NCBI GenBank assembly: GCA_018882965.1
Contig: VEQY01000029.1
Coordinates: 1-37,588 of the forward strand
Length of the DNA stretch: 37,588 nt
Direction: 5' to 3'
DNA from: Mycobacterium sp.
GTDB lineage: Bacteria; Actinomycetota; Actinomycetes; Mycobacteriales; Mycobacteriaceae
The notes under the pieces are model-generated. The model did no database searches, was not told the origin of the DNA, and saw nothing but the letters and a program-made list of their open reading frames with translations. Shown here one piece after another: positions 17,755 through 29,328 of the stretch (position 1 is its first letter; each line of letters begins with the position of its first letter). A program made the position numbers and the translations under genes.

Positions 17755-18816
17755 TCAGCGCAGACCCGTGCCGCGGGCCAGCGCGGTGTCGACCATCGTG
17801 GCCACCAGGGTCGGGTAGTCCACCCCGCTGGCCGCCCACATGCGCGGGAACATCGAGATCGTGGTGAAGCCGGGCATGGTGTTGATCTCGTTGAGCACCG
17901 GCCCGGCCTCGGTGAGGAAGAAGTCGACCCGGGCCAGGCCCTGGCAGTCCAGCGCGGTGAAGGCGCGAATCGCCATGGAACGAATGTCGTCGGCGACGGT
18001 GTCGTCGAGTGCGGCCGGGACGTCGAGTTCGGCGACGTCGTCGAGGTATTTCGTGTCGAAGTCGTAGAAGCCGCCCGCCCTGATCTCGCCGAGCGTGCTG
18101 GCGCGGATCGAACCGTCCGGGAACTCGAGCACCCCGCACTCCAGTTCACGGCCCTCGACGGCCGCTTCGATGAGGATCTTCGGGTCGTGGCGGCGGGCGG
18201 CGGCGATCGCGGCGGGCAGGTCGCCGGCGCCGGCGACCCGGCTGACGCCGATCGAGGATCCGCCACGGGCGGGCTTGACGAACAGCGGGAAGCCCAGGCG
18301 GTCGAGATCCGCCCGGTCCGGGCAGCTCTGGTTGGCCCGGAGCACGAGGTACTCGCCGAGGGGCAGGCCGGCGCCGCCCAGCAGCTTCTTGGCGAACTCC
18401 TTGTCCATGCCGGCGGCGCTGGCGAACACGCCCGCCCCGACGTAGGGCAGACCCGCCAGCTCGAGCAGGCCCTGGATGGTGCCGTCCTCGCCGTAGGGCC
18501 CGTGCAGCACGGGGAACACGACGTCCACCGACGCCAGGATCTCGGGCGCCAGGGCCAGCGGGGAGACCGAGTCGCCGACCACCTCCGGCAGATGCCCGTC
18601 GACGATCTCCAGTTCCTCCGGGCTGGCGTCGGTGCGCAGCCACGCACCGTCGCGGGTGATGCCGACCGCGACCACGTCGAAGCGCAGCGGGTCGAGGTGA
18701 CGAAGGATGCTGCCGGCCGACACACACGAGATCGCGTGCTCGGAACTGCGGCCGCCGTAGACCACCGCGACACGGACCCGGGAGTCGCGGCGCGGCGGGC
18801 CGGGGCGGGGAGTCAC
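17755..18816 (-). CDS. ddl: D-alanine--D-alanine ligase
   Basis: ATP-grasp enzyme that makes the D-Ala-D-Ala dipeptide for peptidoglycan, the target of D-cycloserine; 353 residues. Visible motifs are [16 protein letters not shown] at the N-terminus, [15 protein letters not shown], the Lys-Pro segment [14 protein letters not shown], and the metal/ATP-binding end [20 protein letters not shown]. The GTG start ([22 protein letters not shown]) gives the usual length. Convergent with DUF3515, with a 3-base gap. The gpsA homologue I recall next to ddl in other mycobacteria is absent here. Confidence 0.97.
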   Translation of the reverse strand: MTPRPGPPRRDSRVRVAVVYGGRSSEHAISCVSAGSILRHLDPLRFDVVAVGITRDGAWLRTDASPEELEIVDGHLPEVVGDSVSPLALAPEILASVDVVFPVLHGPYGEDGTIQGLLELAGLPYVGAGVFASAAGMDKEFAKKLLGGAGLPLGEYLVLRANQSCPDRADLDRLGFPLFVKPARGGSSIGVSRVAGAGDLPAAIAAARRHDPKILIEAAVEGRELECGVLEFPDGSIRASTLGEIRAGGFYDFDTKYLDDVAELDVPAALDDTVADDIRSMAIRAFTALDCQGLARVDFFLTEAGPVLNEINTMPGFTTISMFPRMWAASGVDYPTLVATMVDTALARGTGLR

Positions 18817-18842
18817 AACCTAGAGAGGCTACAGCCCGAAGA

Positions 18843-20690
<1,848 letters not shown>

Positions 20691-20752
20691 ACTCTTGAGT
20701 GTCTTGGCCCAGTGGCCATCCACCGATTTCGCAGATAGGGGATGATGACGCC

Positions 20753-22921
20753 ATGACGGATTCGGAGATCTTGTCCCCCGCGACCGACACCGACCGGGAG
20801 GACGGCTCGCCGGATGCCACACCCGATGCCACACCCGATGCCCCGCCGGCCGCCACCGCCGCCGCGGTCGAGAACCCGCTACCCGAGGACCGCTATCTCA
20901 ACCGGGAACTGAGCTGGCTGGACTTCAACGGCCGCGTGCTCGCGCTGGCAGCCGACACCTCGCTGCCGCTGCTGGAGCGAGCGAAGTTCCTGGCGATCTT
21001 CGCGTCCAATCTCGACGAGTTCTACATGGTTCGGGTCGCCGGACTCAAACGCCGCGACGAGATGGGGCTGTCGGTGCGTTCCGCGGACGGTCTCACCCCG
21101 CGCGAGCAACTCCGTCTCATCGGCGAGCGGACCCAGCAGTTGGCCACCCGCCATGCCCAGGTGTTCCGGGAGTCGGTGCGCCCGGCCCTGGCCGAGCAGG
21201 GCATCCACATCGTCACCTGGTCCGATCTGACCGAGGCCGATCGCAACGAGCTGTCCTCCTATTTCTCTGAGCAGGTCTTCCCGGTGCTCACACCGTTGGC
21301 CGTCGATCCCGCCCACCCCTTCCCGTTCGTCAGCGGCCTGAGCCTGAACCTGGCCATCACCGTGCGTTCCCCAGAGGACGGCGGTGAACACTTCGCCCGG
21401 ATCAAGGTGCCCGACAACGTCGATCGGTTCGTGCGGCTGCGGCCCACCGAGGACCAGCCGTCGGTCATCCGGTTCCTGCCGATGGAGGAACTGATCGCCG
21501 CCTTCCTCCCGGTGTTGTTCCCCGGGATGGAGGTCGTCGAGAAGCACGCGTTCCGGATCACCCGCAACGCGGACATGGACGTCGAGGACCGCGACGAGGA
21601 CCTGCTGCAGGCCCTGGAGCGGGAACTGGCCCGGCGCCGCTTCGGCCCGCCGGTGCGCCTGGAGATCTCGGGACACATGTCCGAGCACATGCAGGGCCTG
21701 CTGCTGCGGGAACTGGACGTCCACCCCGGTGACGTGGTTCTCCTACCCGGCCTGCTGGATCTCTCCGCGCTGTGGCAGGTCTACGCGGTCGACCGGCCGT
21801 CTCTGAAGGACCCACCCTTCGTGCCGGCGACACACCCGGCATTCGGGGAGACCGGCAAGAGCATCTTCGCCACCCTGCGCGACGGCGACGTCTTCGTCCA
21901 CCATCCTTACGAATCGTTCTCCACCAGTGTGCAGCGCTTCGTCGAGCAGGCCGCCGCCGATCCGGACGTGCTGGCGATCAAACAGACGCTCTACCGAACC
22001 TCTGGCGACTCACCCATCGTCAATGCCCTCATCGAGGCCGCCGACGCGGGCAAGCAGGTCGTCGCGCTGGTGGAACTGAAGGCACGATTCGACGAGCAGG
22101 CCAACATCAAGTGGGCACGCGCACTGGAAGACGCCGGCGTGCATGTGGTCTACGGCCTGGTGGGACTGAAGACGCACTGCAAGACGTGCCTGGTCGTGCG
22201 CCGGGAGGGCTCGACGATTCGGCGTTACTGCCACATCGGCACCGGCAATTACAACCCCAAGACCGCCCGCCTGTACGAGGACGTCGGCCTGCTGACCGCC
22301 GCACCCGATCTCGGGGCCGACCTGACCGATCTGTTCAACTCGCTGACCGGCTACTCGCGCAAGGTGAGCTACCGCAACCTGTTGGTCGCACCGAACGGAA
22401 TCCGCAAAGGCATCCTGGAGCGGATCGAGCGCGAGGTGGCCGCCCACGGTCAGGGCCGGGACAGCCTGATCCGGATCAAGGCCAACGCCATCGTCGACGA
22501 GCAGATCATCGACGGCCTCTACCGGGCATCCCAGGCCGGGGTGCGCGTCGAGGTTGTCGTGCGCGGCATCTGCGCGCTGCGTCCAGGCGTCGACGGTTTC
22601 TCGGAGAACATCGCGGTTCGGTCCATCCTGGGCCAGTTCCTCGAGCATTCGCGGATCATGCATTTCCGCGCGATCGACGAGTTCTGGATCGGCAGCGCCG
22701 ACATGATGCACCGTAATCTCGACCGCCGGGTCGAGGTGATGGCCCAGGTCAAGGATCGCCGCATCACCGCGTATCTCGACGACGTCTTCGAGTCGGCGAT
22801 GCATCCGTCGACCCGGTGCTGGGAACTCGGACCCGACGGCAGCTGGACCGCCGCTCCCCAGGACGGCCACCAGGTCCGCGACCACCAGGTCTGGCTGATG
22901 GAAAGGCACCGGCAGTCCTGA
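20753..22921 (+). CDS. ppk1: Polyphosphate kinase 1
   Basis: Makes inorganic polyphosphate from ATP (reversible); 722 residues. It contains the N-terminal helical domain starting at [20 protein letters not shown], the head domain, and two PLD-like C-terminal domains with the autophosphorylated His in [20 protein letters not shown] and the second active-site His in [19 protein letters not shown]. The ATG at 20753 follows GGGGATGATG. A Pro/Asp/Ala/Thr-rich N-terminal tail contains a short 12-base tandem repeat ([11 protein letters not shown]). An 11-base-pair hairpin stands about ten bases after the stop. Confidence 0.97.
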   Translation: MTDSEILSPATDTDREDGSPDATPDATPDAPPAATAAAVENPLPEDRYLNRELSWLDFNGRVLALAADTSLPLLERAKFLAIFASNLDEFYMVRVAGLKRRDEMGLSVRSADGLTPREQLRLIGERTQQLATRHAQVFRESVRPALAEQGIHIVTWSDLTEADRNELSSYFSEQVFPVLTPLAVDPAHPFPFVSGLSLNLAITVRSPEDGGEHFARIKVPDNVDRFVRLRPTEDQPSVIRFLPMEELIAAFLPVLFPGMEVVEKHAFRITRNADMDVEDRDEDLLQALERELARRRFGPPVRLEISGHMSEHMQGLLLRELDVHPGDVVLLPGLLDLSALWQVYAVDRPSLKDPPFVPATHPAFGETGKSIFATLRDGDVFVHHPYESFSTSVQRFVEQAAADPDVLAIKQTLYRTSGDSPIVNALIEAADAGKQVVALVELKARFDEQANIKWARALEDAGVHVVYGLVGLKTHCKTCLVVRREGSTIRRYCHIGTGNYNPKTARLYEDVGLLTAAPDLGADLTDLFNSLTGYSRKVSYRNLLVAPNGIRKGILERIEREVAAHGQGRDSLIRIKANAIVDEQIIDGLYRASQAGVRVEVVVRGICALRPGVDGFSENIAVRSILGQFLEHSRIMHFRAIDEFWIGSADMMHRNLDRRVEVMAQVKDRRITAYLDDVFESAMHPSTRCWELGPDGSWTAAPQDGHQVRDHQVWLMERHRQS

Positions 22922-22930
22922 GGACACGTG

Positions 22931-22955
22931 CGGGTTCCGGCGCAGCCGGAACCCG
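22931..22955 (+). terminator. Strong hairpin between ppk1 and mutT1
   Basis: Perfect 11-bp inverted repeat CGGGTTCCGGC / GCCGGAACCCG with a 3-base GCA loop, starting 10 bases after the ppk1 stop. No U-run follows. It may be a mycobacterial-type terminator or attenuator, or an mRNA stabiliser. It also argues that mutT1 starts downstream of it. Confidence 0.55.
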
Positions 22956-22987
22956 GCTTCGTGCCGACGAGCAGCCGAAGAGCACCC

Positions 22988-23908
22988 GTGAAATCACCAA
23001 AGAAACAGCGGGCCGCCAGCGAGCCGGTGCTGGCGGCGGGAGCGGTGCTGTGGCGACCCGACCCGGACTCACCGGGCGCACAGATCGCCGTCGTCCACCG
23101 TCCCCGGTACGACGACTGGTCGTTGCCGAAGGGCAAGGTCGATCCGGGCGAGACCGAACCGGTCGCCGCCGCACGTGAGATCGCCGAGGAGACCGGCCAG
23201 CGCGCCCATCTGGGCCGCCGGCTGGCCCGGGTCAGCTATCCGATCCCCGGCGGAACGAAGGTCGTGCACTACTGGGCGGCCCGGGCCGCGGGCGGTGAGT
23301 TCGTGCCCGGCCCCGAGGTGGATCACCTGCTGTGGCTGCCCCCGTCGGAGGCGGCACGACGACTGACCTATCCCGCCGACCGCAAGATGGTCACCAGGCT
23401 TGTCAAAAAACCGTTCGACACCCAGACCGTGCTCATCGTGCGGCACGGCACCGCAGGCCGGAAGGCCCGCTATCGCGGTGAGGATCGCAAACGGCCGCTG
23501 GACTCCACCGGCCGTTCACAGGCGGAGTCGCTGGTGCCGCAACTGCTGGCCTTCGGCGCCACCAACGTGTACGCCGCCGACCGCCTGCGCTGCATCCAAA
23601 CCGTCAAGCCTCTGGCCGACGAGTTGGGCGTGCCGATCACCGTCGAGGCGACGTTGACCGAGGAGGCCTACGCCGAGAACCCGAAGGCCGCGCACCGACG
23701 CGTCCTCGAGATCGCCGCCTCGGGCGGCACACCGGTGATCTGCACGCAGGGCAAGGTCATCCCCTACCTGATCGACTGGTGGTGTGCGCGCGACGAGGTC
23801 AAGCCCGCGAAGTCGCGCAACCGCAAGGGCAGCACCTGGATCCTGTCGCTGGCCGAGGGCCGACTGGTTGCAGCGGATCACCTGCCCAGTCCGCTGGCCG
23901 CAAAGTAG
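22988..23908 (+). CDS. mutT1: MutT1: Nudix hydrolase fused to histidine phosphatase
   Basis: Two-domain protein equivalent to Rv2985, which sanitises the nucleotide pool (8-oxo-dGTP and related oxidised nucleotides). The N-terminal Nudix box runs from [17 protein letters not shown] to AEETGQ, with the full G-x5-E-x7-RE-x2-EE-x-G pattern. The C-terminal part is a histidine-phosphatase domain beginning with the RHGTAG motif and carrying [19 protein letters not shown] near the end. The GTG at 22988 ([22 protein letters not shown]) gives a length close to the homologue. A GTG at 22928 would add 20 residues, but those codons lie over the hairpin. The stop TAG is the first unit of a heptamer repeat. 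Confidence 0.93.
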   Translation: MKSPKKQRAASEPVLAAGAVLWRPDPDSPGAQIAVVHRPRYDDWSLPKGKVDPGETEPVAAAREIAEETGQRAHLGRRLARVSYPIPGGTKVVHYWAARAAGGEFVPGPEVDHLLWLPPSEAARRLTYPADRKMVTRLVKKPFDTQTVLIVRHGTAGRKARYRGEDRKRPLDSTGRSQAESLVPQLLAFGATNVYAADRLRCIQTVKPLADELGVPITVEATLTEEAYAENPKAAHRRVLEIAASGGTPVICTQGKVIPYLIDWWCARDEVKPAKSRNRKGSTWILSLAEGRLVAADHLPSPLAAK

Positions 23909-23947
23909 CAAGTGGCAAGCAGCAAGTAGCAAGTAGCAAGTAAAAAG
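23906..23947. repeat. Six tandem 7-base repeats (AGCAAGT-type)
   Basis: Six consecutive heptamers read TAGCAAG, TGGCAAG, CAGCAAG, TAGCAAG, TAGCAAG and TAAAAAG, starting exactly at the mutT1 stop codon. This microsatellite lies in the convergent gap before the hupB terminator and is a likely site of length variation between strains. Confidence 0.85.
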
Positions 23948-23957
23948 TCCCCAGACG

Positions 23958-23995
23958 CGAGTACGCCGCGGACCTCGCGGCCCGCGGCGTACTCG
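23958..23995 (-). terminator. Terminator hairpin between hupB and mutT1 (convergent)
   Basis: Perfect 14-bp inverted repeat CGAGTACGCCGCGG / CCGCGGCGTACTCG with a 10-base loop, placed in the 97-base gap between two convergent genes. Read from hupB (minus strand), the stem is followed after about ten bases by a run of five T. It probably stops hupB transcription and may also serve mutT1 from the other side. Confidence 0.75.
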
Positions 23996-24005
23996 TCTCC
24001 CTGGC

Positions 24006-24776
24006 TTAGCGGCGACCGCGACGGGCCGGGGCCCGCTTCGCGGCCTTGCGGGCCGGAGCCCGCTTCGCCACCTTCTTGGCCGCGGCCTTGCGGGCCGGAG
24101 CCTTGCGCACGGCCTTTCTGGCCGTCTTGCGGGCCGGCGCCTTCTTGGCGGCCTTGCGCACCGTCTTCTTTGCGGCCTTACGGGCCGGCGCCTTCTTGGC
24201 AGCCTTCTTGGCGGCCTTGCGGGCCGGGGCCTTCTTGGCGGCCTTCTTGACGGCCTTCTTCACGGCCTTGCGGGCCGGCGCCTTCTTCGCGGCCTTCTTC
24301 ACGGCCTTGCGGGCCGGCGCCTTCTTCGCGGCCTTCTTGACGGCCTTCTTCACGGCCTTGCGGGCCGGCGCCTTCTTCGCAGCCTTCTTGGCGGCCTTGC
24401 GAGCCGGGGCCTTCTTTGCAACTTTCTTCACAGCAGCCTTCCTAACTGCGCCACCAGCGGCGCCTCGTTTGACAGCGGGTCCTTCATTCGGGAGTGTTTG
24501 TGCACCGGAGACGATTGCTTTGAACTGAGCCCCCGGCCGAAACGCGGGGACAGAGGTTGGCAAAACCTTGACCGTCTCGCCTGTTCGCGGGTTTCGCGCT
24601 ACGCGAGCGGCCCGGCGACGGCGTTCGAATACCCCGAAGCCGGTGATGGTCACGCTGTCACCTCTTTGAACAGCGCGCACAATTGCGTCGACCAGGTTCT
24701 CAACAGCCTCAGTCGCCTGACGGCGATCGGTGTTCGTCCGAGACGTGAGAACCTCGATCAACTCTGCTTTGTTCAT
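24006..24776 (-). CDS. hupB: HupB, HU-like nucleoid protein with Lys/Ala-rich tail
   Basis: Mycobacterial HU protein of 256 residues. Residues 1 to about 90 form the HU DNA-binding domain ([57 protein letters not shown]). The remaining 160 or so residues are an H1-like tail of repeated [10 protein letters not shown] and AVKKAVKKA units, ending in PARRGRR. The tail is longer than the roughly 214-residue total I recall for M. tuberculosis HupB, suggesting repeat expansion. The protein compacts DNA and influences gene expression and iron-related pathways in mycobacteria. GGGAGGAT precedes the ATG, and a strong hairpin follows the stop. Confidence 0.97.
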   Translation of the reverse strand: MNKAELIEVLTSRTNTDRRQATEAVENLVDAIVRAVQRGDSVTITGFGVFERRRRAARVARNPRTGETVKVLPTSVPAFRPGAQFKAIVSGAQTLPNEGPAVKRGAAGGAVRKAAVKKVAKKAPARKAAKKAAKKAPARKAVKKAVKKAAKKAPARKAVKKAAKKAPARKAVKKAVKKAAKKAPARKAAKKAAKKAPARKAAKKTVRKAAKKAPARKTARKAVRKAPARKAAAKKVAKRAPARKAAKRAPARRGRR

Positions 24777-24987
24777 TCACATCCTCCCAAACAGTGGTCC
24801 CCTCTGGACCAACTGCGAAACACGGTAAACCCTCTCCTACCAGATATCGATGAGCCACGCGCAATTTCATACGAGTGCTTGAAGATTTTTTTCGGGCCGA
24901 AAACCGCTTTCGCGCGGTGGTTTGCGTGTCCGCGGGCGACATTCGGTGACGGTGTGCGCTCGGCGCAACATCGCCGCAGCGACGGCG
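24777..24987. other. hupB upstream region (longest gene-free stretch)
   Basis: 211 bases between leuD and hupB, noticeably richer in A and T than the rest. It holds a GGGAGGAT ribosome site just before hupB, a small inverted repeat TGGTCC / GGACCA at 24794-24810 in the likely 5' leader, and an A7 run on the minus strand near 24885-24892. hupB promoter elements must lie here, but I cannot pick one pair with confidence. No gene is seen. Confidence 0.4.
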
Positions 24988-25581
24988 TCAGGGCAGCGTT
25001 ATGCGCGGCTTCCACGGCGGACGGCGCGCCTCGAAAATCTCAATCTCCGGGAGTTTTCGCAGCGTAAGGGCTATGTCGTCGAGCCCTTCGAGTAGTCGCC
25101 ACGCGGTGTAGTCGTCAATCGTGAAGGGCACCACGACTGTTGCCGCGGCAATGGTCCGATTGCGGAGATCGACGGTGATTTCCAGCCCGGGGTGCTCTTC
25201 GATCAGCTTCCACAACAACTCGACGTCATCCTGGGCCACTTCGGCGGCGAGCAGACCCGCCTTGCCGGCATTGCCGCGGAAGATATCGGCGAATCGGGAC
25301 GAGATCACCACCCGGAACCCGTAGTCCATCAAGGCCCAGACGGCATGTTCGCGCGAGGATCCGGTGCCGAAATCGGGTCCGGCAACCAGCACCGAGCCCC
25401 GATCGAAGGGGCTCTGGTTGAGCACGAAGGAGGGATCCGCACGCCACGCGGCGAACAGACCGTCCTCGAAACCCGTTCGGGAAACGCGCTTGAGGTACAC
25501 CGCCGGAATGATCTGGTCGGTATCCACATTGGACCGACGCAGCGGCACACCGACTCCGATGTGTGTGCGGAATGCCTCCAT
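24988..25581 (-). CDS. leuD: 3-isopropylmalate dehydratase small subunit
   Basis: Small subunit (197 residues) of isopropylmalate isomerase in leucine synthesis; it forms the swivelling domain that pairs with LeuC. Family marks are [42 protein letters not shown] and [17 protein letters not shown]. The ATG at 25581 is preferred over the adjacent TTG; a GAGGGGGG stretch provides the ribosome site. It follows leuC by 12 bases and is probably co-transcribed with it. Confidence 0.96.
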   Translation of the reverse strand: MEAFRTHIGVGVPLRRSNVDTDQIIPAVYLKRVSRTGFEDGLFAAWRADPSFVLNQSPFDRGSVLVAGPDFGTGSSREHAVWALMDYGFRVVISSRFADIFRGNAGKAGLLAAEVAQDDVELLWKLIEEHPGLEITVDLRNRTIAAATVVVPFTIDDYTAWRLLEGLDDIALTLRKLPEIEIFEARRPPWKPRITLP

Positions 25582-25593
25582 CAAGCACCCCCC

Positions 25594-27018
25594 TCAGCAG
25601 TCCAGATCCGCCGGTGAAGACAGCGTTCCCCGCACGGCGGTGGCGGCGGCGACCACCGGCGACACCAGGTGCGTGCGGCCGCCCTTGCCCTGCCGGCCCT
25701 CGAAGTTCCGGTTCGAAGTCGACGCGCAGCGCTCACCGGGTGCGAGCTGATCGGGATTCATACCCAGGCACATCGAGCAGCCCGCCTGGCGCCACTGGGC
25801 GCCCGCCGCGGTGAAGATCTCACCGAGGCCTTCGGACTCGGCCTGCGCGCGCACCCGCATCGAACCGGGAACGATGAGCATCCGGACCCCGTCGGCGACC
25901 CGTCGCCCGCGCAGCACCTCGGCCACCGCCCGCAGGTCCTCGATGCGGCCATTGGTGCAGGAGCCGACGAAGACCGCGTCGACGGCGATGTCGCGCATCG
26001 GTGTACCCGGGCGCAGATCCATGTAAGCCAGCGCCTTCTCGGCGGAGAGTCGCTCCGCGTCGTCGGTCATCAGCTCAGGGTCCGGCACCGCCGCCGACAG
26101 CGGCACGCCCTGGCCCGGGTTGGTGCCCCAGGTGACGAACGGGCTCAGGGCGGTCGCATCGACGTGAATCTCGATGTCGAACTCCGCGCCGTCGTCGGTG
26201 CGCAGCCGGTCCCATTCGGCGAGGGCGGCGTCCCAGTCGCGACCGCGCGGCGCGTACGGGCGCCTCCGCAGGAACTCGTAGGTGGTCTGGTCGGGCGCGA
26301 CCATCCCGGCCCGCGCGCCGGCCTCGATGCTCATGTTGCAGATCGTCATGCGGCCCTCCATCGAGAGTGACTCGATGGTGCTGCCCCGGTATTCGATGAC
26401 GTGGCCCTGGCCGCCGCCGGTACCGATCTTGGCGATGACCGCCAGGATGATGTCTTTGGCGCCGACGCCGGGGGGCAGGGAGCCTTCGACGTTGACCGCC
26501 ATCGTCTTGAAGGGACGCAGCGGCAGGGTCTGGGTGGCCAGCACGTGCTCCACCTCGGAGGTGCCGATACCCATCGCCAGAGCACCGAACGCGCCGTGCG
26601 TCGAGGTGTGACTGTCGCCACAGACGATCGTCATCCCTGGCTGGGTGAGACCGAGCTGCGGACCCATCACGTGCACGATCCCCTGCTCGGGATCGCCCAT
26701 CGAGTGCAGCCGGATTCCGAACTCCGCACAGTTTCGCCGCAGCGTCTCGACCTGCGTGCGCGACACCGGGTCGGCGATGGGCTTGTCGATGTCGATCGTG
26801 GGCACGTTGTGGTCCTCGGTCGCAAGTGTGAGGTCGGGCCGGTGCACCGCGCGGCCGGCCAGGCGCAGGCCGTCGAACGCCTGCGGGCTGGTGACCTCGT
26901 GGATGAGGTGGAGATCGATGTAGATCAGGTCGGGTTCGCGCGCCGCGCCGGCCCCGGCCCCGGCCACGACCACGTGGTCAGCCCACACTTTCTCCGGCAG
27001 GGTTCGTGCTGGTTTCAT
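25594..27018 (-). CDS. leuC: 3-isopropylmalate dehydratase large subunit
   Basis: Large, 4Fe-4S-containing subunit (474 residues) of isopropylmalate isomerase. The three cluster cysteines lie in [10 protein letters not shown] and in [11 protein letters not shown]. Substrate-site segments [21 protein letters not shown] and ATEDHNVPT are intact. The ATG at 27018 ([17 protein letters not shown]) is the family start; the frame is open further upstream but runs antisense through the neighbouring split-barrel gene. It forms a leuC-leuD pair. The divergent IclR-type regulator I recall next to leuC in M. tuberculosis is not present. Confidence 0.97.
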   Translation of the reverse strand: MKPARTLPEKVWADHVVVAGAGAGAAREPDLIYIDLHLIHEVTSPQAFDGLRLAGRAVHRPDLTLATEDHNVPTIDIDKPIADPVSRTQVETLRRNCAEFGIRLHSMGDPEQGIVHVMGPQLGLTQPGMTIVCGDSHTSTHGAFGALAMGIGTSEVEHVLATQTLPLRPFKTMAVNVEGSLPPGVGAKDIILAVIAKIGTGGGQGHVIEYRGSTIESLSMEGRMTICNMSIEAGARAGMVAPDQTTYEFLRRRPYAPRGRDWDAALAEWDRLRTDDGAEFDIEIHVDATALSPFVTWGTNPGQGVPLSAAVPDPELMTDDAERLSAEKALAYMDLRPGTPMRDIAVDAVFVGSCTNGRIEDLRAVAEVLRGRRVADGVRMLIVPGSMRVRAQAESEGLGEIFTAAGAQWRQAGCSMCLGMNPDQLAPGERCASTSNRNFEGRQGKGGRTHLVSPVVAAATAVRGTLSSPADLDC

Positions 27019-27054
27019 GGTGGGCCAATTATGAACCGTCGGGGACACGGCGGG

Positions 27055-27086
27055 CATCCGGGCCTGTAACCATCCGGGCCTGTAAC
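27055..27086. repeat. Perfect 16-base tandem duplication
   Basis: CATCCGGGCCTGTAAC occurs twice back-to-back (27055-27070 and 27071-27086), ending 10 bases before the ATG of the split-barrel protein. It duplicates a possible TGTAAC -10-like element in the 78-base divergent region with leuC. Confidence 0.85.
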
Positions 27087-27096
27087 ACTGTCTGCC

Positions 27097-27588
27097 ATGG
27101 GTAACCAGCGCAAGCAGATCGTCATGTCCGACGGCGAGATCACCGATTTCGTCGCTCGCAGCCGGACCGGCACGCTGGCCACCGTCGGACCCGACGGCCA
27201 GCCCCATCTCGTCGCGATGTGGTTCGGGATCGTCGGGGGCGACATCTGGCTGGAGACCAAGGTCAAATCGCAGAAGGTGCTCAACATCCGCCGGAACCCG
27301 CGGGTGAGCTTCCTCATCGAAGACGGGATGACCTACGACAGCCTGCGCGGGGTGTCCTTCGAGGGCACCGCTGAGATCACCGACGACCCCGACATGATCT
27401 TCCGGGTGGGCGTCAGCGTCTGGGAGCGTTACAACGGTCCCTACACCGAGGAGGTGCGCCCGGCGGTGGACATGATGATGAACAAACGCGTCGCCGTGCG
27501 GATCGTCACCAGCCGTATCCGATCCTGGGACCACCACAAGCTCGGCCTGCCGCCCATGCCGCTGGCCGGTTCGACCGCACCGCGCTGA
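27097..27588 (+). CDS. PPOX-class split-barrel protein, probably F420-binding
   Basis: A 163-residue protein of the pyridoxamine-phosphate-oxidase-like split-barrel fold, equivalent to Rv2991. Typical segments are [36 protein letters not shown] and the Lys in [17 protein letters not shown]. Mycobacterial members of this group bind coenzyme F420 or FMN/heme; F420 is favoured here by comparison with Rv2991, but the cofactor is inferred. No convincing ribosome site precedes the ATG, so translation may be leaderless or weak. Confidence 0.85.
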   Translation: MGNQRKQIVMSDGEITDFVARSRTGTLATVGPDGQPHLVAMWFGIVGGDIWLETKVKSQKVLNIRRNPRVSFLIEDGMTYDSLRGVSFEGTAEITDDPDMIFRVGVSVWERYNGPYTEEVRPAVDMMMNKRVAVRIVTSRIRSWDHHKLGLPPMPLAGSTAPR

Positions 27589-27615
27589 GTCGTGCCCGCC
27601 GACGGTCGTGCGGGG

Positions 27616-27688
27616 TACCCCCGATGGGATTCGAACCCACGCTACCGCCGTGAGAGGGCGGCGTCCTAGGCCGCTAGACGACGGGGGC
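27616..27688 (-). tRNA. tRNA-Glu(CTC)
   Basis: A 73-base cloverleaf on the minus strand. The acceptor strands are GCCCCCG and CGGGGGT, the discriminator base is A, and CCA is not encoded. The anticodon stem CCGCC/GGCGG holds the loop CTCTCAC, giving anticodon CTC. The T-arm is GTGGG-TTCGAAT-CCCAT. It lies 51 bases downstream of tRNA-Gln, in the same direction. Confidence 0.97.
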
Positions 27689-27739
27689 TAGAACAGAATT
27701 CCGAGTCGCCAGCATATCTCAGCGACCGCGATCTCAACG

Positions 27740-27811
27740 CTGGGGTACCAGGACTCGAACCTAGAATGGCTGAACCAGAATCAGCTGTGTTGCCAATTAC
27801 ACCATACCCCA
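27740..27811 (-). tRNA. tRNA-Gln(CTG)
   Basis: A 72-base cloverleaf on the minus strand. The acceptor strands are TGGGGTA and TACCCCA, and the discriminator base is G. The anticodon stem GCTGA/TCAGC holds the loop TTCTGGT, giving anticodon CTG. The T-arm is CTAGG-TTCGAGT-CCTGG. It lies 59 bases downstream of gltX, whose non-discriminating product is expected to charge it with Glu before amidation. Confidence 0.97.
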
Positions 27812-27820
27812 CGGGGCCCG

Positions 27821-27850
27821 ATAACAGCTGGTCAGGACCATCCATTCCAA
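27821..27850 (-). promoter_or_regulatory. Candidate promoter of the tRNA-Gln/tRNA-Glu pair
   Basis: On the minus strand TTGGAA (27850-27845) and TGTTAT (27826-27821) are separated by 18 bases. The -10 element ends about ten bases before the mature tRNA-Gln 5' end, suggesting initiation a few bases upstream of it. This would allow tRNA expression independent of gltX read-through. Confidence 0.5.
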
Positions 27851-27870
27851 GCCTTCGAGCCAGCAGACTA

Positions 27871-29328
27871 TCACCCCCGCGCGTCACGCAGTCGTCGCAG
27901 GCTGCGCTCACGACCGAGCAACTCCAGCGACTCGAACAGCGGCGGGCTGACCGTCGAGCCGGTCACCGCCACCCGCACCGGACCGAAGGCCTTGCGCGGC
28001 TTGAGACCCAGCCCGTCGATGAGCGCGGCCTTGACGGCTGACTCGATCTCGGGCGCGGTCCACTCGGACACTCCGTCGAGTGCCGCGCACGCGGCATCGA
28101 GCACCGGAACGGAGTCCGGCCCGAGCTCTTTGGCACCGGCGGAGGGTTCGATCCGGAACGAGGCGTCATCGAGGAACTTCAACAGCTCCCAGGCGTCGGA
28201 GAGCACCACGATCCGGGTCTGCACCAGCCCTGCGGCCACAGCGAACCCGTTCTCGCCCAGGCCGGTGTCGTGACCGTGGGCGGCGAAGAACACGCGCAGC
28301 CGCCCGGTGAACTCCGCCGGGTCGAGCCGGCGGATGTGCTCGGCGTTGATGGCGTCGGCCTTCTTCTGGTCGAATCGGGCCGGGCTGGAGTTGACGTCGA
28401 CCACGTCGAAAGCGCGCACCATCTCCGCCAGGGAGAAGACGTCACGATCGGGTGCGATCGACCAGCCCAGCAGGGCCAGGTAGTTCAGCAGCCCCTCCGG
28501 CAGGAAGCCACGGTCACGGTGCAGGAAAAGATTGGACTGCGGATCGCGCTTGGAGAGTTTCTTTGTGCCCTCACCCAGCACAGTCGGCAGGTGCGCGTAC
28601 TCAGGGATGCGCTCTGCCACCCCGATGCGGATCAGCGCGCGGTGCAGCGCGATCTGGCGGGGTGTTGAGGGCATCAGATCCTCGCCGCGGAGCACATGGG
28701 TGATCTTCATGAGCGCGTCGTCCACCGGATTGACCAGCGTGTAGAGCGGCTCACCGCTCGCGCGGGTCAGCGCGAAGTCCGGCACCGTACCGGCTGCGAA
28801 CGTGGTCTCACCCCGGACCAGGTCGTGCCAGCCGATGTCCTCGTCAGGCATGCGCAGCCGCAGTACCGGCGTGCGACCCTCCGCCTCGAAGGCCGCGCGC
28901 TGCGCCGCGGTGAGGTCGCGGTCGTAGTTGTCATAGCCCAGTTTGGGGTTGCGGCCCGCCGCCACGTGCCGCGCCTCGACCTCCTCCGGCGTCGAATACG
29001 CCGGATAGACCTCGCCGGACTCCCGTAGCTTGTCGATGACGGCGCGGTAGTAGTCGCCGCGCTCGGACTGCCGGTAGGGGCCGTGGGGGCCGCCGACCTC
29101 CGGGCCCTCGTCCCAGTCAAGACCCAGCCAGCGCAGTGCGTCGAGAATCGCCGCGTAGCTCTCCTCGGAATCGCGGGCGGCATCGGTGTCCTCGATGCGG
29201 AACACGAAGGTGCCGGCGTTGTGCCGGGCGTAGGCCCAGTTGAACAGGGCGGTGCGCACCAGTCCGACATGCGGGGTTCCAGTCGGCGACGGGCAGAATC
29301 GCACCCGCACCGGCTGACCCGACGTCAC
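27871..29328 (-). CDS. gltX: Glutamyl-tRNA synthetase
   Basis: Class I aminoacyl-tRNA synthetase of 485 residues. The HIGH-type motif is [20 protein letters not shown] near residues 14-33, and the KMSKS-type motif is [11 protein letters not shown]. Mycobacteria lack GlnRS, so this enzyme is expected to be non-discriminating and to load Glu onto both tRNA-Glu and tRNA-Gln, the latter then being corrected by GatCAB (established for the group). Both tRNA genes are immediately downstream. The GTG start at 29328 overlaps the stop of the FAH-family gene (GTGA). Confidence 0.97.
   Translation of the reverse strand: MTSGQPVRVRFCPSPTGTPHVGLVRTALFNWAYARHNAGTFVFRIEDTDAARDSEESYAAILDALRWLGLDWDEGPEVGGPHGPYRQSERGDYYRAVIDKLRESGEVYPAYSTPEEVEARHVAAGRNPKLGYDNYDRDLTAAQRAAFEAEGRTPVLRLRMPDEDIGWHDLVRGETTFAAGTVPDFALTRASGEPLYTLVNPVDDALMKITHVLRGEDLMPSTPRQIALHRALIRIGVAERIPEYAHLPTVLGEGTKKLSKRDPQSNLFLHRDRGFLPEGLLNYLALLGWSIAPDRDVFSLAEMVRAFDVVDVNSSPARFDQKKADAINAEHIRRLDPAEFTGRLRVFFAAHGHDTGLGENGFAVAAGLVQTRIVVLSDAWELLKFLDDASFRIEPSAGAKELGPDSVPVLDAACAALDGVSEWTAPEIESAVKAALIDGLGLKPRKAFGPVRVAVTGSTVSPPLFESLELLGRERSLRRLRDARG

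Noticed and set aside
20821..20860. Short 12-base tandem repeat (GATGCCACACCC) in the N-terminus of ppk1
   Set aside because: Only about two and a half copies in a disordered Pro/Ala/Asp tail; ordinary low-complexity sequence, not reported separately.
24060..24420. Regularly repeated units suggesting a CRISPR array
   Set aside because: The repeats are contiguous, without unique spacers, and in frame with HupB; they encode its tail.
24046..24528. Plus-strand frame rich in Ala/Phe/Leu opposite the hupB tail, looking like a hydrophobic repeat protein
   Set aside because: It is the reverse complement of Lys/Ala codons; no start signal, and HupB is certain.
24709..24942. Minus-strand 77-codon frame across the hupB 5' end and leader
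   Set aside because: Starts in the leader but runs out of frame into hupB; no ribosome site and no conserved pattern.
27019..27537. N-terminal extension of the leuC reading frame
   Set aside because: Antisense to the split-barrel protein; LeuC homologues begin at [16 protein letters not shown] sequence (27018).
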